This document shows, piece after piece, positions 11,090 through 22,155 of a stretch of DNA of 64,000 bases. The notes beneath the pieces are model-generated. The model was not told the DNA's origin. It searched no databases and worked only from the letters and a program-made list of their open reading frames with translations. The stretch is taken from the NCBI GenBank assembly GCA_958298945.1, contig OY282607.1:80565868-80629867 (forward strand), written 5' to 3'. The translations under genes were made by a program, and so were the position numbers. Each line of letters starts with the position of its first letter. Position 1 is the first letter of the stretch. The DNA is from Atherix ibis. Taxonomy: Eukaryota; Arthropoda; Insecta; Diptera; Athericidae.

Positions 11090-12126
11090 TTGTGTTCTGT
11101 AATATCTTCTAGCTAATATCTTCTATTTAATTTTTTATTCCTTAACGATTTCTGCTTTTCGAAAACAATTTTTGACCGTTATTTCTTCAATTTCACCCCA
11201 TTAATGTATTGCATCTAAAATAGATACCTTAAAACTTTTGGGATCTCCTCGTTCTAATTTTGATAATAATATTTTTACAAGATTTTTACGGTAATAATCT
11301 TTGAAAGCACAGATTATTCCCAAATCCAATGGATGTAATTTACTAGTACAGTTTGAAGGGAAAAGGGCTAATTTTATATACTTCGGTATTAAGTTTGTTG
11401 GATGAGCAAGGCATCTATCTAGGAATAAGATAATTTTTCTTTTCTTAGCTCCCATCTTTGAAGTCATCCGCTTTTTTATTTGGAGTATTTCTTGTCGGTA
11501 ATGTAATTTCTTATCTGAATTCTACCTGTTTTTATTTAATTTTCCTGCACAACAAGTTGCACCCTTAAAGGCGAATGTCTTTGAGAAAAGGATATTGAAA
11601 AACAGTCATGTTTCATCAGCATTAAAAATATCTCTTGGAGCATAGTCTGCAACTAGACTAGGAACATCCACTTCCAATCTTCAGCGATCTCCAAATCAAC
11701 ACTTCGAGATTCCCCGCAAACTAATCTATTCACCACAGAGTTCCTCTTCTTGAAACGATCTATCCAGCCATTTGATGCAGTAAATCCTTGGATATTTAAT
11801 CGGGACGCAATGTAAAGGGCCTTACATCGAATTAATGGACCGGTAACTGGCATATTGTTGAAAAGCGAGCTGATAAACCATTCGTTAAGAATTGCTTCCA
11901 TTTTATCGTATTTTGAAGCTCGTATATACATGAGTTTTTTCGCCATGAGACCGCGTTGCATCGCACTTTTTTCAACCGATTCGCGATTTTTTATTATCGC
12001 AGCCAAATTTATAATGGTAATCCCCAAATCACATTCCAGCGAATCTGGTAAACCAACGTGTTTATTCACTTTTTTGAGAATTTTCCTTTTCTCTTGAATC
12101 GATAATGTTTTTCTTTACTGAGACAT
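11090..12126 (-). mobile_element. Tigger/pogo element relic
   Basis: Begins MSQ-stop-RKTLSIQEKRKILKK at 12126, i.e. a psq-type HTH with a nonsense codon at position 4. A CENP-B HTH domain follows (NMPVTGPLIRCKALYIA), then the DDE_1 domain: FNADET (first Asp) near 11610, then a shortened middle, FLDRCLAHP (second position, normally VDNCPAHP) and HPLDLGIICAFKDYYR (third). The catalytic core has stop codons and a large internal deletion. Tigger/pogo transposases are DDD enzymes that cut at TA. Not functional; terminal repeats not resolved. Confidence 0.8.
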
Positions 12127-12689
12127 TATTTAAACAGATTTAACAAAAAATTATTTAAAATCAACATATTTAAAATCCAAGCACAGATTGACAAAATAAC
12201 CGTCGCTAAAATAAAGCATGTTTCACTATGGATCGGTGAGCGCTGTAGGTGCACGCGTCTATAAATAGCAACAAGATATTTCTGCTTCCTAGTATTAATT
12301 GCAAATATTGTAAATTGTCGTGCATTTGATTAAATATGTTTATAAATTGATTTGAATTTTAAATACGTCGAACGTAAATTGCGGGAAATAAAAACGTGAA
12401 AGCGGGTATTAAATGTACTAAAATAAAACGGGAAAACGTGAATTCCGGAATAGCTTAAATATGAAGAGTGTTCGGTATGCTACCACTTCATGGAGAATAA
12501 AAACTTTAAAAAGTTATTTCAATTATATAACGAACCAGATTCGATTTCATTTAATAAATGAACTATGGACTGTTGTTAAATTACACTTAACTTTCATCTA
12601 CAAAACTGGCACACATAAAATGCCAACATTGGCCGGTAAGGGCGGTAGAGTCGTTCTTGATTCTAAGTAAACCCACTTGTCAGAGAAAA

Positions 12690-14300
12690 TAAATAGTAAC
12701 ATAATTTTAATTGCGACTACTCGGTTGCAGAGCGTAATTGGAAATTCATCTGTGAATGATCTATTTTGAGGCGAGGTATGCCATAGTGAATGGAAAGAAT
12801 AACAGTCGTCCACCAGATGTCAGGGGTTGCCCGCAGGGTTCTGTGGTTAGTCTGGCCATATGGAACATGATGATCAATGATTTGTTGAATTTATTTGAAA
12901 AAATAGAGTGTAAGGTGTAGATGATTTTGTTTGAAAAAATAGAGTGTGCTTATGTAGGCGATCTTCTCATTTTGATTGAGCGTGGTAGCAGGAAAAGTCT
13001 GGTGCTGAGACGCTCAGAATACATGAGACATTTTCTCTGAGAGAAAGAGTGAATGCATGCTGCTGAAGGACACACTGGCCGTAACCAGGCGACCGATTAT
13101 TAGATTAGGGAGTGGGGTACTGAAGTATTCGCCAAAAATGTGATACCTAGGTATAGTCAGCGCCTAAAGTTCGGAACCATTTAAACCACTTCAGTGCCAT
13201 CGAATGTCTGAAGACGGCATTGAGGTAGGAATGGGGTATTCGAGGTAAGGCAATTGTGGTTAACATGGCGATTTGTGGCTTGCATGGCTGTTTCGGTATT
13301 CGAGAGAAAGATTCAATAACACTCGGTGGTTGGGTCTGCGTGTGTATTGCATGTCTATAGGACGGTGTCCACTGTTGTAATGCAGGTTTTAATTGGAAAA
13401 ATCCTGTGGGATCTGGAGGTGTTCCGTAGAAGTATTCTCGCGGCAATGATGACAGTTTGGGGACTATCCCCAAACTGTCATCATTGCCGCGATGTGATCG
13501 AAGATGCAGTACACGTGTTCTTCCAATGCCCTTTCTACGAGGGGACATGGGCAGAACTGGAGAGAAATCTGGACCGTTCCATCAGTCCAGAAAACATAGT
13601 GGAGTGCATGCTGAAGAGCCAATCGGCTTGGAACAGAGTTGCAGAGTACGCGGAATCTATCATCAAGGATGTTCGCACCACGTACAAAGAATAGGCCGCG
13701 AGGCGTCATAACATCGAGACAGCAGTAAAATCAAATAAGAACGCCCCGGCGAAGTAGTATTTACAAAGAGTGCCGCCGAGGAACCATCGTTCCGGGAGCA
13801 AGGTTAGAGGTACGAGTTAGGTTTTAGCGAGGTAAAAATCCCGTATAACTCGTCTGGCAGGTAGAAGGTCTTCCAGACGAGTACCTATTGAAGGTTTCCC
13901 CCTGTACCTCATTAATCTAAACCTTAAAAAACAAAACCATCGGATGAACAACCATAGAAGATTCCGGCGGTACCTTCGGGTGTTGGTGTACCTACGTATT
14001 TGAGCTGGCTTGGCGGAGCCTAGGAATTTACAAGATTACTTACCATAATTCAATGAGTGCCGCCTCAAGCTGCAACGTCGTGGCTATGGGTAATACCTAT
14101 TTCGCGGGTATGGTATCCAGACCGCCTATGGGAGATACAGGTTCTTATGTCGGGTACTGTCACTGCTTATGGCAGCAGAGATATAGATAGGCCTGACAAC
14201 AAACTCTTGAAGTAATCAGCTTTTAATTGGTTGCTTACTGTTATTCGATAATCAGGTTTGGCGTTGGTTGGATTGAGTATATCTCAATCCTTATGGTCCA
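12690..14300 (+). mobile_element. R1-clade LINE, 5'-truncated and rearranged
   Basis: Degenerate ORF2 and 3' tail on the plus strand. The reverse transcriptase is visible as RGCPQG near 12830, a YVGDLL remnant of the YADD box near 12955, and KYSPK followed by a YLGI-like word near 13140. The connection region has VYRTVST (13350), which is typical of the R1 clade, and the C-terminal zinc knuckle CHHC...HVFFQCP is at 13480-13545. About 150-170 residues normally lying between YRTVST and the CCHC knuckle are missing, and a 26-bp palindrome marks the junction. The 3' tail (13700-14300) matches copies at 3.6, 4.7 and 52.9 kb. Stops and frameshifts make it non-functional. Confidence 0.8.
13438..13492. 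repeat. Perfect 26-bp palindrome with 3-nt loop
   Basis: Arms 13438-13463 and 13467-13492 are exact reverse complements around the loop cta. The right arm reads as native LINE sequence leading into the CHHC knuckle; the left arm replaces deleted ORF2 sequence. It looks like a deletion junction filled by an inverted templated copy. Confidence 0.95.
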
Positions 14301-15745
14301 TCGCGGCCTGTGGGATATTATGTCGAACGGTGGATAAGCTACGTAAAACTATGGGACTTTTTTTCTCTGTTGCAGAAGGTTATTTTGTAAAAGATCAAAA
14401 GTTGAATTGTTACAACTTCACTGTGTCTGAGCTGAAAATTGGAAAAAACATATTTTATGGCTCCAATGATGGGCTGGACCTGCATTTCTATTCAGATAAT
14501 TGCTGCGGGTAGCAGAAAAACAAATTTATGTTTGCGGCTTATATTTAAGCAGTATCGAAGTTTTCGAGGATTAATTTCAGTGAACATAAATACCTTATCA
14601 TCGGCCACAAGTTCATTCAACGATCGAAAGAGAAGTAAAGAGGTCTTTGCGATCTGATCCAATTTACACACCTTCTCAGTATGCACAATGAATTCGTACA
14701 GAAAAGAGCGTAGTGAATAGTAACATGAACACGGATAGAACTAACATTTGCTAAGTTTAAAATCACTTATGTCAGAGTGCGGAAATACGATAAAACATGC
14801 CCAAGTAGGTTCTTCTTTAAAACTTCGTGTGAACAAATTCTATACCCACTTTTATAACGAATTTTTATAATATTAAATTAATTATGCATTAAATTCAGTT
14901 TAAGAATCCGTAACTAATTTTTCCAAATTAATTCTGTTTTTATTAGTTTTGTATTTTTTTTTTAAATTTGAATTTAACTAAATATTTAAGAATACATGTA
15001 TCCACCGAAATTTAGATTTCGTTTATTATTATTTTAATAAAAGTATAAAATGTCCTAATTCAAAAGTTTGGTAAACTATCGTTTATTAAAAAAATGGCGC
15101 AGTTCAAACTGGGAGTAGTTTTAGGCAAGTAATTCAAAAGGTTGTTATGCTGATGAGTAACAGAAAGTATAATGCATAATTTTAGATGTAAATAAAAGTT
15201 TTATACTAATTTGTAATTCACCCCATTCTGGAAATGAACACTTTTTGAGTTTTAACACTTTTGAAGAAGTGCTGCTGTGATATATGGAAATATCACGAAA
15301 GGTTTATTTTTTCAAATTAGTAAACAATTCAAAAAATATTAGCACAAACATTTATTGAAACTTTATATCATTAATTCAAAATATGAAGACTCAAAATAAC
15401 AGAAAATATATATAAGTAGTAATTATTAATTATAATATGTGCGGGCTTGAGGTAAGTGAAATGATTATATTCCTAAATATTGGATCCGTTTCCAATTTCG
15501 ATTTCTGTTTAAGTAAAATATATTTTAAAAATGTTAAATTTACTACTAATGATTAAATTTATCTTACTAATAAAATAATGGTTAATTTTTTAACAACTTC
15601 GTAATGAGTATGAATCAAGAAGGAAGTCCTCGACAATTCTTGCATGTTATTCTAGGTAGATCATACTTTATTGAATTATTTACGTGTGTAAAATATATCC
15701 ATATATAATGTAAAATAATAAATGTTCTATTTTAAATTCTCTTAC
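14300..15745. other. Intron sequence, nothing firmly recognised
   Basis: Continuation of the 6.7 kb intron of the coiled-coil gene. A minus-strand frame at 14492-14686 is open for 64 codons but has no family motif that I know. The rest is AT-rich without repeats I can place. Confidence 0.35.
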
Positions 15746-17136
15746 CAATAACTGATCCATTTGTGACTCATATTCCTTAATTCTATATTTGGCTTTACAT
15801 AATTCATCTTGTGTAGAGTTCAATATCTGTTCATTTGTAATACTTTTTAATAGTTGAGCACGCATATCACGATATAATTTGTTATATTTATTCTATAAGA
15901 AAAAATAAAATTTCTATAAATTAATATGAATATTTTTAAATATTTTCGTTTTTTTTTTCAACCTTATAATCATCAGCATAAATTTTCAAATAATTTATTT
16001 CATCTTTGGATAAAATATAATTTTCAGTTCCATTTATCATCGATTGCATAAACTTTTCGGTATTATTTTTTTTACTTTCGGTTAGATTTAGATTTGTATT
16101 TAATTTCTCATCAGAAAGTTGATGGGAAAGAGATTTTTCACTTAAATGACTCCTCAACTGAATCGATTGTTGTTCTTGAACTTTAGCTAATTTATCAGCT
16201 TCACGTGCGCGATCCTTAATTTTTTGGATTTTAGGTTCAATTCCATTCATTCTTTCTAATTGATTCCGTAACATATTCCGCTCTCTTGTGATATCTTCCA
16301 AAAATTTTAATTTATCTTTTTGCTCAGCATTTGTATTTAAACTATTTTTAAGATTGTTTTTATAGTTTTCAAATTCTGTCAGTAAATTAGCATAGCTACG
16401 TTCGAAATGTTTCAAACGATTTATTTCCATTTTCAGCGGAGATACTATATTTTCGTATTTTTCAGTATTGTCTTCGCTTATGAAATTGGATTTTGTGTCG
16501 TTATTATATTTTTCTAAAAGAAATATAAATGATTATATTAACAATACTCTGCTAATTATAATTATTAACGAAAAATATCGTACCTAATTGGGAGGGATTT
16601 TCTTCATTATCCAAATCAACTCGGTTGAGGTCAGATTTATCGATAACTTCTTCCACTATCGTTTCTGAATCATTCGTTACGATTTCGATATTTTTCAATT
16701 TTGATTGAACTTTTTTAATAAGTTCCAGATTTTTTGCATCATTTTCCTAAATTTTGAACTATTAATTTATCTACTAAAATTTCAAATGGTTTTGTTTTCT
16801 TACATTACAATTGTCGATATTCGGTGAATTTCCAACATCAACGATCTCATCGTCAATTTTTCGTATATTTGGTATTGTCTAATTAAATGGAAAAAATTAA
16901 TTCCATTCAAATAATTCATAGAAATCTTAAATATATTTTTATATTTATTCATTTACCGCGGCTATAATATCAGCCAAATATTTAGCACGTTTTTTATTAT
17001 TCATAGACCAAGCTCTCGAATCCGTACACGATGTATAGGACTTCAAATACACCGGACATTGTTCTCGAATATATTTTGTATCCTTAACATTTGTAAAGGA
17101 TATATTTAATAAATCTTTTTGAGTGGAAAATGCCAT
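15746..17136 (-). CDS. Coiled-coil protein, five 5' exons
   Basis: Start codon at 17136 (MAFSTQKDLL). Exons by splice sites and phase: 17136-16957, 16878-16804, 16746-16584, 16513-15963, 15892-15746; every joint keeps the frame, giving about 372 codons. The N-terminus (YLKSYTSCTDSRAWSMNNKK) is followed by an acidic linker and then long Lys/Glu/Leu coiled coil. The last exon ends at a phase-0 donor (TTG|GTAAGA) and the next in-phase acceptor that I can justify is 9083, leading into the 3.3 kb exon, for a predicted protein near 1,480 residues. The alternative is that this is a separate short gene whose final exon I missed. Family unknown to me. The gene shares strand with tan, whose 3' end lies 6.8 kb upstream. 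Confidence 0.7.
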
Positions 17137-17805
17137 ATTGAAATAATATATACTACTAAGATATAAAAATATAAATAAACTCAAAATTTAAATTAATTTT
17201 TTTCATATGCTATTTTTTTTTTAAATATTTATTTATGATATATATTTTTTAGCCTACTGTGGAGATACAAATGATACGTGAGTAAGTATCAGTTCGAGTA
17301 GTGCCGTCATGTTTACGGAACGTTAGAAATATGTCTTGGGTAACACTTCCGTTTAGCCAGTTTGTCTATTCAGGGACAATACTCGTATATGTACACGTAT
17401 GCAGGTAAAAAGAAGAAAATATAGATCGAAAAGAAAATAATTAAAATGTGGATAGTGTGTGTTTTAGCTATTTTATCCGCCTAAGTATTTGGTTACTTCT
17501 TTATTGTTAATAAATTCTGAAAATTAGAAACATGCAATTGCAATCGCGTGCATAATTTTCTGATAACTTGGCCTTGAAAGTATGTGTCGTTATGATGGTG
17601 TCGCGGTTCGATTGATTCTAAGCTATTGTATTTTGAACAATAATTCAAATAAGTAGAGGAATTAGTGAATTGAGATGGTTCCTAATGGAAGGAAAATATA
17701 TTTTTTTTTGCTTTTGAAAATACGCCGTCTACAATAAATCTTCTGAATTAATCAGAAGCTCATTTATGCAAAATCACCTTATCCGTGATGGCTGTTCAAC
17801 TTTAA

Positions 17806-17882
17806 CACCAGTTTCCTATTCGCGAATAGTTACATTGTTGTTTATATCAACAATGTAACTATTCACGAATAAGAAACTGGTG
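17806..17882 (-). repeat. 35-bp hairpin, near-perfect inverted repeat
   Basis: Arms 17806-17840 and 17848-17882 pair around a 7-nt loop, with only two differences. Both are C against A on the plus strand, so a minus-strand RNA would have G.U wobbles there and be fully paired. It lies 670 bp upstream of the minus-strand coiled-coil gene. Confidence 0.9.
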
Positions 17883-18479
17883 ATAAGGTTTAAAGGCTTA
17901 TACTTGCAAAATTCTTACAGGTCACGGTGCAACGAAGAATTTTACCTGACAGCATGCTTTCGGAACTTAGTTACTCTCAATAGAATTCGTATTACACAAA
18001 TTATTTCATTATTATTAGCTTGTTTATTTATGTTAATTAATGCAAAATAAATCAGATTTACCAGATGTATGATATTTTCAATTTCATTTTATTTTATCTT
18101 TAATTCGTTAGTTAAAATTAATGGCAATATAAGTTACCATATATATTTTTTTTTAATAATAGAGAGTAAATACAAGTTTCAGTTAAAAAAAAAAAAGTTT
18201 ATTTAAACAAAATTGCATACACGATTATTTTCTAGCATTGGTAATGTTGACATAAAGTAAATACACATGATCAAACGTTATAAATTAGCGATTTTATATA
18301 ACCGCCGTTGATGTCGCTGTTGTCGCGTCGCGTTGTGGTAATGGGAAATAAACTGGCGTGTGTGGAGTGGCGGTTTCTTGCAAATGTATGCCGATATTCG
18401 TTTCCTTTGATTATAACGTTACTACAGTAATTGTACGAAACACCTATAAACTGAATGTCAAAAACAGCTAAGATCATGT

Positions 18480-19015
18480 GTGATACGACAAAGAAGTAAT
18501 GAGACTGTTTGTTTTTAAAACAATTTTTTAAAACTATTTCCTTTTGGTAGAGGTGTTGTTTTTACTCTTCACAGCAGTGCTGGAAGGCTTCAACTAGAAT
18601 CGCCTACAGCTCCTTGGTTACACTTCTTTGGATGTTATCAACAGTCCGAAGATAATTTCCTTTCAAGTTTTTTATCTTGAAGACCAAACGAGTCACATGT
18701 GATAGGATCAGATAAATAGGGGAGCTGGGGAACCACGGTGATATCTTTTTCTGCGACGAATAATCGTGTTTCGGGGGGTGTTGTCATTGTGGAGTATTCG
18801 AGAGTCTGCAATGTCCGATTGCGCGATGAACCCCTTTTTCTCAGCCGTTCAAGAATTTTTATACGAAAAACTTGGTCGCGAGCTTGTTTTGGAAGTTCTT
18901 CTTTCATTTTTCATCAGTTTGAAAGTCACACAAAACTTAAACTTAATAAATGTTCTCACGGTCGTGGTGGTGTAAACTGTACTCTGGCTCATGTCCAAGA
19001 AATCTCACATATGAA
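18480..19015 (-). mobile_element. Mariner relic (C-terminal half)
   Basis: The minus strand carries FVAEKDITVVPQLPY followed by a scrambled SPDLTPCDFFLF motif (read as LSDPITCDSFG), preceded by an Arg-rich segment. The outer end at 18480-18510 (agtaatgagactg) matches the end of the composite mariner at 24413. Degenerate, with no intact frame. Confidence 0.6.
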
Positions 19016-19154
19016 ATAAAAACATCATTATTCGTTTATAATTAAATACAGTTTTTAAAACATCTGGTATTTCAGCATCCACTGGCGGAATGCAGAATCC
19101 TTTAGATTATTTTGCAGGAAACGTAAAATTCGCAATTGTATAATTGCATATATG

Positions 19155-20031
19155 TTGGGTTGTTCGGAAAAAATTACTTTCCGAACAACCCAATAGTTTA
19201 TTTATTGGCCTTTTTTCTATAAGTGAATGATTCAATTTGTCCAACTGATGATAGTATACTTCAGAATTGATCGTTGTGTTGCTCGGTAGAAGCTCAAAAT
19301 AAACGATTCCTTTGAAATCCTACCAAACAGACAACATAACCTATTTTAGATGAATATTGGCGTTCGAAGTGCTTTGAGCCGGTCCATCTTTTCTACTCGA
19401 GGATCTTTTGTGCTTAACATTGTTGTAAACAACCCATTTCTCGTCCCCACTGATGATACGCTTCAAAAATGCATCATTTTCTTGGCATTTGAGAATCAAA
19501 TCACAAAGTCAATGCAACGGCACAAATTTTTTTCCGTAAGAAAATAATCATGAACAGTCGAATTCGAAAATTTTAATCTCTCAGCGATCTCACGAGTTGT
19601 TATTTGCCTTGCATCAATTAATGCCTTTATTGTGTCTTCATCAGCTTCAACTGGCCTTCCAGAACGTGGTGCATCTTCGAGATTAAAATTGCCGGATCGA
19701 AATATTGCAAACCGGTTTTGGCAATAGCGCTCACTTAACACATCTTCTCCATACACATCGGATAATTTGTTTCTTGCTTGAACAGCATTTTTATCTTTTC
19801 TATATTAAAAAAGTAAAATATGCCGAAAATGCTGTTTTTCACTTTCCATATTTAAAAGGGTATCAACCAAAAACTACTATGCAGAATCAATCGAATTTTT
19901 TCACAAACAAACCTTGCTATGCCAGCTGTCAAAATACATATGATTATGCGGCTTAAGTATGAAGTTGATTGTGAAAAAATACAATTAGGTCCTCTGTTGG
20001 GAAACAACGAAATTACTTTCCGAACAACCCA
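19155..20031 (-). mobile_element. Mariner relic, same family as 29619-30872
   Basis: Bounded by ttgggttgttcgg at 19155 and its inverse at about 20018-20030. The minus strand encodes the HTH region (YGEDVLSERYCQN, PRSGRPVEADEDTIKALIDA, REIAERLKFSNSTVHDY), then a deletion and remnants of the DDE domain. It is about 380 bp shorter than the copy at 29.6 kb. At the left border two terminal repeats face each other (19155-19193). Confidence 0.75.
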
Positions 20032-20209
20032 TTATTTAATTTTTTCATCTTGTATTATGCCAGTGTTAGTAATAATATAACGGTTCTACCACTAAGAACT
20101 TTTTTTTGCACTAGGGTTGAAATTGGCTAAATTGACAATTCTGTTATTCAGTTTTCAACATGTTCATAGTATAAAATTTACCATTTATTATAATATCTTC
20201 AATTTTGCT

Positions 20210-21080
20210 CGAAAATTCTATTGAAATAATTCAAATCCATTATGAAAATGGCTGATATGTAAAAGACATATTTCGTAAAATTTTTTGGTTCGGTATGATC
20301 GTCCATCTAAGCCTAGTATCAAGAATTTGGTGGATCAATTTGAGCCAGGTTAGTTAAAGTGTTGTATAGCATACAGTTTTATTGGTTTCGTGACATTCTC
20401 AATAATTCGACCTGTCCACAATTACCACATGGGGAATTTTGTACAAGAATATGACTCTTAAGCCTTATTAAGCCTAACCAGAATATTTTTCAAAGTCGAA
20501 ATTTCATTTATTGGATCATTGAACATGATGCTGGATTTTCAGAAAAAATCATTCTACCGGGCAAGGCTCTTTGTGAAAATATTAACTATTAAACCATTAT
20601 AACATTCATCACGTGCCACTGTATGGTGCAGTTTATGGGCCGAATACATAATTGGTCCGTTTTCGAAAATGAGGTTGGTGCTACAGTTACTGTCAATGGA
20701 GTGCGTCACAGAGATATGATAACCAATTTTTTATAGCCTATTTTTGATCACATGCATATCGGCAACTCGTGGTTTCAACAAAACGGCGCTACGTGTCACA
20801 CTACCCAAAAAAATCGATTTATTGAAAACCAAATTCAATGGACGTCTAATTTTGCGAAGAGGTTATGTTAATTGATCAGTTGACAGTTGGATTTCTTCTA
20901 ATAGTCCATTTACGTTTATGCAAAAATGACAAGTATTTTCATTCATAAATGACAAAGTCTCTACAACATATTTCAACAAAGAATGACGGAATAAAAAAAT
21001 GTGTGTTTTATTGAAAATTTACAAAAAAAAGTTCTAATTGGTACACGGTGCATGTGTTTAAGGGACTTTAAATGAAAAAG
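20210..21080 (+). mobile_element. Degenerate DD41D (rosa-like) transposon
   Basis: The plus strand gives, with frameshifts and stops, an FYGRYDRPS-like N-terminal segment near 20285, then FENEVGATVTVNGVRHRDMI near 20660 and GNSWFQQNGATCHT near 20765. Each aligns with the rosa-like transposase at 21203-22069. In the second catalytic box the Asp is replaced by Asn (QQNGATCHT against QQDGATCHT). Highly decayed; borders approximate. Confidence 0.6.
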
Positions 21081-22155
21081 GTCAAGGGTAGTATATAAAG
21101 GGCTTTCGAATAAGAGTGATATGATTTCTTTAAAAAAAATATATACTTATTGTTAAGGAAATTCAAATGTTTTTTATTTAATGTGAAGTACAATCGATAC
21201 AATTAAGTTCTGAATAAAAAGTCATTCCAATGGCCTCCACGACTTATTTTGCAGGAACGAATTCGATGAACCCAATTTTCGAGCACTTTTTCCACTAAAT
21301 TAAGTCGTATGTCATGAATAGCACGTTCAATATTGATTTTTAAAGCTTGAAGAGAGTCTGGTTTATTGCTAAAGACCAATGACTTCAAATAACCCCACAA
21401 GAAATAGTCTAATGGTGTTAAATCACAACTTCTTGGAGGCCATTGAATGTTACAATTTCTTGAAATAATCGAACCTCCAAACTTTTCTCGCAATAATTCG
21501 GTTGTTGTACGTGCCGTGTGGCACGTAGCCCCGTCTTGTTGTAACCAGATGATGTCAAGATCAACTTCTTCCAATTTCGGCCATAAAAAGTTGGTTATCA
21601 TTGATCTATACCGCTCTCCATTGACAGTAACGGTGTTACCAGCTTCATTTCGAAAGAAGTATGGACCGATGATTCCACCAGACCAAAAACCACACCAAAC
21701 TGTCAATTTAGGTGAATGTAATGGGTGTTCATGAATAATTTGTGGATTTTCTTCGCACCAGAATCGACAGTTTTGTTTATTTACCGCTCCACTCAGATGA
21801 AAGTGAGCCTCATCGGAGAAGATGATTTTCTCAAAAAAATCGTTATTGTTTTCAAGTTGTTCCAAGACAAAGTCAGCAAATTCACGCCGTTTACGGTGGT
21901 CCAATGGCTTCAATTCTTGAGTGATAACAATTTTATACGGATTCGAGCCCAAATCCTTTCTCAAAATCCACCAGGTTGTGGTTTGAGACAGTACCAATTC
22001 TTGAGAACATCTTAGAATCGAAAATTGCGGTCTTCTGAAACACTTGCCGAACGGCAGCAATATTTTCATTACTTCGAGCGGTTCTTCGTCTTATTGGCAC
22101 TTGAACATTATGTAAACAAAATGTACGCTCGAAATTTTTAACAATTCGACGAATA

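Noticed and set aside
9430..12440. Complete Tigger element with terminal repeats at about 9440 and 12400
   Set aside because: The candidate ends (cagtgaaagcccg and an inverse near 12393) match too weakly, so only the coding remnant was reported.
13147..13548. 133-codon minus-strand frame over the R1 fragment
   Set aside because: The sense (plus) strand carries the LINE motifs; the antisense frame is extended by the palindrome. A twin-priming inversion was considered but VYRTVST is on the plus strand on the 5' side as well.
14492..14686. Possible host exon on the minus strand
   Set aside because: Open for 64 codons but no matching splice partner, family motif or agreement with the flanking gene's phase could be shown.
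15600..15660. Extra exon of the coiled-coil gene between 15746 and 9082
   Set aside because: An acceptor-like acctag with a short open frame exists, but the peptide lacks coiled-coil character and has no good donor; the direct junction to 9082 keeps phase without it.
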